A stretch of 10,089 nt of DNA from T1SED10-198M sp003554345 [NCBI: Candidatus Sumerlaeota bacterium] (GTDB lineage: Bacteria > Sumerlaeota > T1SED10-198M): positions 1-10,089 of the forward strand of contig PWGE01000183.1 of assembly GCA_003554345.1 (NCBI GenBank), in the 5' to 3' direction. A program made the translations under genes and the position numbers. The notes beneath the pieces are model-generated. The model had not been told where the DNA came from, did no database searches, and saw only the letters and a list, made by a program, of their open reading frames with translations. Of this stretch, positions 6,284 through 10,089 are shown piece after piece (position 1 is the first letter of the stretch; the number at the start of each line of letters is the position of its first letter).

Positions 6284-8269
6284 TTAATAATCGAAGAGCT
6301 GCCAATCGCCAACTTCAAGTTCTTCAGTCTCAGAGGAGAATACAGCTATGTGGTTTCTCTGAATGCAGGTTGTTACATAGAATTTATTACTATCTCCAAA
6401 ATCTGCGATGTTCAGATTGACTGAGCCATCTGCCTGAATGGCATCATGCAGGTAGAGATCCGGGAAAATACCCGATGCTACTTCTTCACCGGTATTTAGA
6501 TCATAAATACCAACATAGTCATGCACATTCAGAGGAAAGTCAACCCACGTAATCTCATCAGAAAAGTCAGGTGTGTAGTTTGCCACTGCAATATATTCAT
6601 TACCTTCATCAGTAATAACTATATTACTCATAAACAGATTATCCAGGCTTGCGTCTTCCCCGTCATATTCATAATCAAAGAAACCAGTTACTTCATCAAC
6701 TACATTACCTTCAGCATCCAGGTAGACAAAGGATTCTCCATCTTCTTCGGCTTCAGTGCCTTCAGCATATTCCCAGACCCATTTGGCAATCATAGAACCA
6801 TCTTTCATTAATGCGATTGAAGAAGCTCCATATTCAGTAGTAATTTCTTCTGTAGCACTCCAGGTGCTTCCGTCAAACTCATATTTGAGCAAATCAGTGC
6901 CTCCAACATCCGAAGTTACGACAATGATTTCACCAGCAAGATTCTCTACGGCAGCCAGTACCCTTGGAGGGGCAAAGGCACCATCATGCTCAACAACCTG
7001 AGGTGTTGCACCGTCAATTTCTTCCTCATCCCAGACCATAATCTCAGCTTCCTCATTCACCGTGGCAATGATTTTGCCGGATGGCATAACTGTTACTGTT
7101 CTGGGAACATTTCCATCAGTATTCAATTCGCCAAGAAATTCTCCATCATCAGCTGCCAGCACTTTAAGTCCCGGATCTTCAGCATAGGCAGCCACTAGCA
7201 CATTGCCGGTTTCCGGATTCAATGCTGCACTATGGGTTTCATAAGTTACACCTTCATCATCAAAAGCTCTGAACCAATCATATTCATCGGCAAGAATTGA
7301 CCATTCTTCCTCGAAAGGTTCAACGGGATCTTTGTCAGGAAATTCTATGACTTCTTCAACCGTCTGTTCATAGACACGCCCGTAAGAGCTGTTTCCGGTA
7401 ACAAAAAGATACCTGGTATCTTCATTGTCAATAAGAGCAAGTCCGCCGGGAGAATATTCATCGGAGATGTCATCTATTGTCTGGAGTACTTCACCAGTTT
7501 CAGCATCCTGCACAAAGATAGTGCTGTCTTCTCCACTGGGAGCACCCTCAAAGGTAGACGAAATCACCACATCATTTTCAGCGCAGTAAGCCACATTAGG
7601 TCTTATAGACCAACTGGCATCAAGATAGTCTGCCTCTCCAAAAGGTTCGGCAGTATATTCTGCCAGGTTTTCAGCATCGCCTCCGGATACCTCATACACT
7701 GAACCGCTTACATTGGCAAAGATTGTATCATCCGGTGTAACATCTATACCACGGGTAACATCACCAAGACCAGTAATGTCTTCCAGTCCTTCAATTTCCG
7801 ATCCATCTTCAGGATCATACAGAGCAAATAGCCCATCATTATTAGTAACAAGTAATTCACCGGTGCTGAGAAGGACGCCTGATTGGACCTTATAATCAAG
7901 CTCTTCCTCCCACTGTTGGTTACCTTCAGAGTCATACTTATAAATCTTGGCATAATCATCTGTGCCACCGTCACCAACTATCAATACATTATCATCTTCA
8001 TCAACCGCCAGTCCCTGTACTCCATTCTCCAGATAATCATCTTCTAATAACACCTCATAATCCGGCTCTTCGGAGAAGGGGTTATCCGTATAATACACAT
8101 ATGTTTGCCTGCCTAGATACAATCTTCCTGTAGAATCAAAAGCCAGGCGTATAACGCCTATTGCTTCATCAGGAGTAGTAAATTCCTGGGACAGTGTAAA
8201 ATCATCCCAGTCAGCAAAAAGCGAAAAGCAGAGCAAAAAAGCTCCCATTAATAGGATTCCTCTTTTCAT
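6284..8269 (-). CDS. Secreted, extremely acidic beta-propeller-like protein
   Basis: A 661-residue exported protein of unknown function. A clear Sec signal peptide (MKRGILLMGAFLLCFSLFA, residues 1-19, cleavage before DW) precedes an all-beta region. Recurrent strands of the form hydrophobic-x-x-D/P-x-G-x-hydrophobic stretch are visible: LAFDSTGRLYLG, LAVDEDDNVLIVG, DVTPDDTIFANV, ALNPETGNVLVAA, TVMPSGKIIATV, ALMKDGSMIAKW and VITDEGNEYIAV. This is what NHL/PQQ/WD-like propellers look like; length suggests two propellers joined near residues 300-330 (a Pro/Glu-rich linker). By hand count the mature part has about 149 Asp+Glu against about 21 Lys+Arg. There are no catalytic motifs, no C-terminal membrane helix, and no recognised sorting domain. 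The start is fixed by AAGGAGGT at 8284-8277 with a 7-nt spacer; a 5' in-frame ATG at 8302 lacks an RBS. It has its own promoter and terminator. The fold is likely, the function unknown. Confidence 0.85.
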   Translation of the reverse strand: MKRGILLMGAFLLCFSLFADWDDFTLSQEFTTPDEAIGVIRLAFDSTGRLYLGRQTYVYYTDNPFSEEPDYEVLLEDDYLENGVQGLAVDEDDNVLIVGDGGTDDYAKIYKYDSEGNQQWEEELDYKVQSGVLLSTGELLVTNNDGLFALYDPEDGSEIEGLEDITGLGDVTRGIDVTPDDTIFANVSGSVYEVSGGDAENLAEYTAEPFGEADYLDASWSIRPNVAYCAENDVVISSTFEGAPSGEDSTIFVQDAETGEVLQTIDDISDEYSPGGLALIDNEDTRYLFVTGNSSYGRVYEQTVEEVIEFPDKDPVEPFEEEWSILADEYDWFRAFDDEGVTYETHSAALNPETGNVLVAAYAEDPGLKVLAADDGEFLGELNTDGNVPRTVTVMPSGKIIATVNEEAEIMVWDEEEIDGATPQVVEHDGAFAPPRVLAAVENLAGEIIVVTSDVGGTDLLKYEFDGSTWSATEEITTEYGASSIALMKDGSMIAKWVWEYAEGTEAEEDGESFVYLDAEGNVVDEVTGFFDYEYDGEDASLDNLFMSNIVITDEGNEYIAVANYTPDFSDEITWVDFPLNVHDYVGIYDLNTGEEVASGIFPDLYLHDAIQADGSVNLNIADFGDSNKFYVTTCIQRNHIAVFSSETEELEVGDWQLFDY

Positions 8270-8276
8270 AGAGCAA

Positions 8277-8284
8277 ACCTCCTT
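8277..8284 (-). promoter_or_regulatory. Consensus RBS deciding the beta-propeller start
   Basis: AAGGAGGT, fully complementary to the 16S rRNA tail, lies 7 nt before ATG 8269-8267. This excludes the in-frame ATG at 8302-8300 as the main start and places the signal peptide at the N-terminus. Confidence 0.85.
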
Positions 8285-8291
8285 TTTATTT

Positions 8292-8301
8292 TGTACGTAC
8301 A
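8292..8301. promoter_or_regulatory. 10-bp palindrome TGTACGTACA in 5' leader
   Basis: A perfect palindrome in the leader of the beta-propeller gene, about 45 nt downstream of the predicted transcription start and 8 nt upstream of the RBS. It could be a protein-binding site or chance; no further support. Confidence 0.25.
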
Positions 8302-8352
8302 TGCTTTTCAGACATTGTTACGCCAATTTTTTTAATAACACACTTTAGTCTC

Positions 8353-8381
8353 ATTATATATTATTGTTTGAAACGTGTCAA
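8353..8381 (-). promoter_or_regulatory. Consensus sigma70 promoter of the beta-propeller gene
   Basis: On the minus strand a perfect TTGACA (8381-8376) is followed after exactly 17 nt by a perfect TATAAT (8358-8353). Transcription should start near 8346, giving a leader of about 77 nt. Both boxes at full consensus and ideal spacing imply strong or tightly repressed expression. Confidence 0.9.
8368..8381. promoter_or_regulatory. Operator-like dyad overlapping the -35 box
   Basis: On the minus strand TTGACACGTTTCAA reads as an imperfect palindrome: six of seven base pairs match around a central ACGT. It covers the whole -35 hexamer, where a repressor would block RNA polymerase. The site could also be incidental. 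Confidence 0.35.
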
Positions 8382-8555
8382 GTATTTTTAATGAATTTAG
8401 CGCGATTCCATAAAATAAAAAAGTTTCTTTTCTTATAATAACCAATAAAAGGAGTTAAATCAAAATCTGCCTTTTTCTATAAAAATTAAAGTTGAGGAAT
8501 TAATAAAAATTTCAGGCAGTTCGCTGTTGGTTCTTCTTAAAGACTTTCTCTGCCC

Positions 8556-8668
8556 TTTTCATGGAAGTTCTTCACGCCAACTCAAAAGTTAGCGCCACCA
8601 ATCATGAATCCGCCAGAGTGAACATTCAGAATAAATATGACTGATAGGACCAATAGGAGATATATGAC
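8556..8668 (+). repeat. Composite intergenic repeat, copy B
   Basis: TTTTCATGGAA, then GTTCTTCACGCCA (8567-8579), then GCCACCA (8593-8599), and about 43 nt later nonamers TGATAGGAC / CAATAGGAG / ATATATGAC (8642-8668). Block order and spacing match copy A (5816-5936). In this copy GCCAACT-CAAA-AGTTAGC (8577-8593) can form a small hairpin with one mismatch. Confidence 0.55.
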
Positions 8669-8694
8669 CACGGAATCAGATAACCCTTAATAGA

Positions 8695-8709
8695 TCTATT
8701 TTCAGAGGA
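8695..8709 (+). repeat. Copy of TCTATTTTCAGAGGA element
   Basis: All 15 bases are identical to 129-143, with 13 shared with 5816-5828. Here it lies about 30 nt beyond the nonamer tail of composite copy B, whereas in copy A the same sequence starts the composite. Confidence 0.5.
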
Positions 8710-8772
8710 ATGTGCCAAAATTAAATAAAAAAGGGGGCTTTTCTTCGGTCAGACTGGCAGAGAACTATTCAT

Positions 8773-8799
8773 AAAAATGACGAAAGTTCCGGCACTTTC
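8773..8799 (-). terminator. Weak terminator-like hairpin after the M48 gene
   Basis: On the minus strand GAAAGT (8799-8794) pairs with ACTTTC (8787-8782) around a 6-nt loop, and TTTTT (8777-8773) follows after 4 nt. The stem is short and AT-rich and lies about 70 nt past the stop, so termination would be inefficient. Confidence 0.3.
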
Positions 8800-8869
8800 T
8801 GAAATATGCTTTCAAAAGCCAGTTGGAGCATTCTTCTTAGAGACAGCAAAGATCAGGTAACCAGCACCA

Positions 8870-10089
8870 CTATTTTCTGATAAGTTTGATACGCTGATTC
8901 CGGGCAGGTACAGTCTCTAACTCCATGGCATTGAGAATGGCTGTCTTTTCCCACAGTTCTTCCTCATAATTGAGGTCACGAAAAATATCCTGCAAGGGAC
9001 GGGGTTCGGCAGTCTGTTTTATTTCGATACGGGCAGGCTGAACGTCCCTGATATCAGGATCGGCAATATCCCGAAAGGAAGCAAGATGTTCTTCTATATC
9101 TTCCATTTTCCCGGTCTTACCAGGAGATATAAAGGCGTTAAAATGATGTAGGTTATCTTCTTTTTCAATAGTTGCTGCCAGAAAGTCATATTTTTCTCCC
9201 TGCCCGCCTGCCTGCACATCACCCACCTGAATCTTTCCCCTGGTAATGAGGGTGGTGTATCCTGAAATAGATTTTTCCCTCTGCTCTTCTACTCTCAGAT
9301 TTCTGAATTCCTCAATTTCACGCCGATGGATGTCCTCTGTTCTTCCCGGTCCGATATCAAACTGCCACAGGGCAAAGGCTTGATCATCACGGCACTCCAG
9401 CATAAAACTACCACGACCATACTCTTTTTTCCAGGAAGCAGCATCGGGTATTTGTAACTGCAGGTTCATTTCCGGATAGTAATACACATCGTCTTCTATC
9501 ATTCCCTGTCGTGGATTGTCTCCATAAACCAATCCGTCTATATTCATAAGATACTCGTCCCTTTCTACTCTCAAACGGCGGTCATCCTCTCGAATCATAT
9601 TCTGTATTCTATGGATCCGGTCCTCGGAAAGGGGATGCGTAGAAAGAAAAGCAGGCATACGCATTCCATCATCTGGCGACATACGCTGCAGAGTCCTGAA
9701 GAATTGTATCATCTCTTCAGGCGAATAGCCGGCTGCCCGGGCATACTGTACCCCCAGTTCATCCGCTTCATATTCATCCTGCCTGCTGTATCGCAGGAAA
9801 ACAAGCTGGGTGCCCAGCCCGGCAGCTCCCAGGGCAGTCTCATAATCCCCAGCCACAGCGGAGGCTGCTCCAAGCAGAACACCGGCTATTGTGCCGTAAC
9901 TGAGCCGAACAGCAGAATGACGGGCAGAAATGTGCCCGAGTTCATGTCCCAGCACTCCCGCTAATTCCGCTTCACTGTTCATCAGTGCCAGCAACCCACG
10001 TGTCACATAGACATAACCTCCCGGCGCTGCAAATGCATTGGGAACAGGCGCATCCAGAACAGTAAAGTGATAATCCAGGTGAGGACGAT
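8870..10089 (-). CDS. M48 family zinc metalloprotease, partial (N-terminus beyond window)
   Basis: The reading frame stays open to the right edge of the window, giving 406 visible codons; the N-terminus, presumably with a signal peptide or lipobox, is missing. The first visible residues (HFTVLDAPVPNAFAAPGGYVYVTRG) are the typical M48 lead-in. The HELGH zinc motif is at visible residues 48-52 (9932-9946), the third ligand is the first Glu of DEYEADELG (about 105), and STHPLSEDRI follows, all intact, so the enzyme should be active. A C-terminal region of about 220 residues begins near IDGLVYGDNPR and ends with VQPARIEI...LNAMELE, the extra domain seen in exported putative Zn-dependent proteases about 480-500 residues long. 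These act in the periplasm, in the manner of BepA-type envelope quality control; the role here is inferred. A GTG at 10004-10006 is internal coding sequence, not the start. The gene ends in TAG and is followed only by a weak hairpin. Confidence 0.92.
   Translation of the reverse strand, partial: RPHLDYHFTVLDAPVPNAFAAPGGYVYVTRGLLALMNSEAELAGVLGHELGHISARHSAVRLSYGTIAGVLLGAASAVAGDYETALGAAGLGTQLVFLRYSRQDEYEADELGVQYARAAGYSPEEMIQFFRTLQRMSPDDGMRMPAFLSTHPLSEDRIHRIQNMIREDDRRLRVERDEYLMNIDGLVYGDNPRQGMIEDDVYYYPEMNLQLQIPDAASWKKEYGRGSFMLECRDDQAFALWQFDIGPGRTEDIHRREIEEFRNLRVEEQREKSISGYTTLITRGKIQVGDVQAGGQGEKYDFLAATIEKEDNLHHFNAFISPGKTGKMEDIEEHLASFRDIADPDIRDVQPARIEIKQTAEPRPLQDIFRDLNYEEELWEKTAILNAMELETVPARNQRIKLIRK

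Larger units (their letters stand above)
8382..8869. other. Gene-free region between M48 protease and beta-propeller genes
   Basis: No open frame with an RBS or protein-like character is seen. The left part (8382-8520) is very AT-rich, as an UP-element or curved DNA upstream of the promoter might be. It then holds the second composite repeat (8556-8668), a copy of TCTATTTTCAGAGGA (8695-8709) and a weak terminator-like hairpin (8773-8799). Nothing identifiable is seen between 8800 and the protease stop. Confidence 0.65.

Noticed and set aside
10004-10006. GTG as start of the M48 gene
   Set aside because: The frame continues upstream to the window edge and encodes the conserved M48 lead-in (VPNAFAAPGGYVYV), so the true start is outside the window.

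Overview
The window is about 10 kb of a bacterial chromosome in which every convincing gene lies on the minus strand. In transcription order (right to left) it holds a partial M48 metalloprotease, a very acidic secreted beta-propeller-like protein, a VTT/DedA-type membrane protein, a DUF4126 membrane protein, a secreted golvesin-domain protein with a Cys/His peptidase-like C-terminus, and an ABC-class ATPase of the COG3044 type. Two proteins have clear Sec signal peptides and strong Shine-Dalgarno sites are present, so this is a bacterium. M48 with its extra C-terminal domain and the secreted acidic proteins suggest a Gram-negative cell envelope. Base composition looks moderately AT-rich. The families and repeat types would fit a Cloacimonadota, Fibrobacterota/Chitinivibrionia or Spirochaetota-like genome, but the sequence does not settle the lineage.

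Layout: 1-147 is an intergenic tail with a palindromic repeat. The ABC-class ATPase is 148-1857 and the golvesin/cysteine-peptidase-like protein 1951-3399; they are 93 nt apart with no terminator seen between them, so they may share the promoter at 3437-3464. The DUF4126 protein is 3654-4214. Region 4215-4793 is gene-free and rich in 7-nt and 9-nt tandem repeats. The VTT protein is 4794-5375. Region 5376-6283 is gene-free, with decayed repeats, a palindromic element, a composite repeat and a strong intrinsic terminator. The beta-propeller gene is 6284-8269, with a consensus promoter at 8353-8381. Region 8382-8869 is gene-free with a second composite repeat. The M48 protease runs from 8870 off the right edge.

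The genes do not form one obvious pathway. The beta-propeller gene is a self-contained unit: consensus sigma70 promoter, strong RBS, single gene, strong terminator, bracketed by two copies of a composite intergenic repeat in the same orientation. The VTT gene is bracketed by a palindromic repeat in opposite orientations. Both secreted proteins are acidic while the cytosolic ATPase is not obviously so, which hints at an alkaline or saline outside environment (inference). I did not find a phage, CRISPR, toxin-antitoxin, transposase, rRNA or tRNA signature, and I see no convincing new multi-gene defence or biosynthetic system. The most worthwhile signals are the secreted proteins of unknown role, the operator-like dyads in two promoters, and the mosaic of intergenic repeats.
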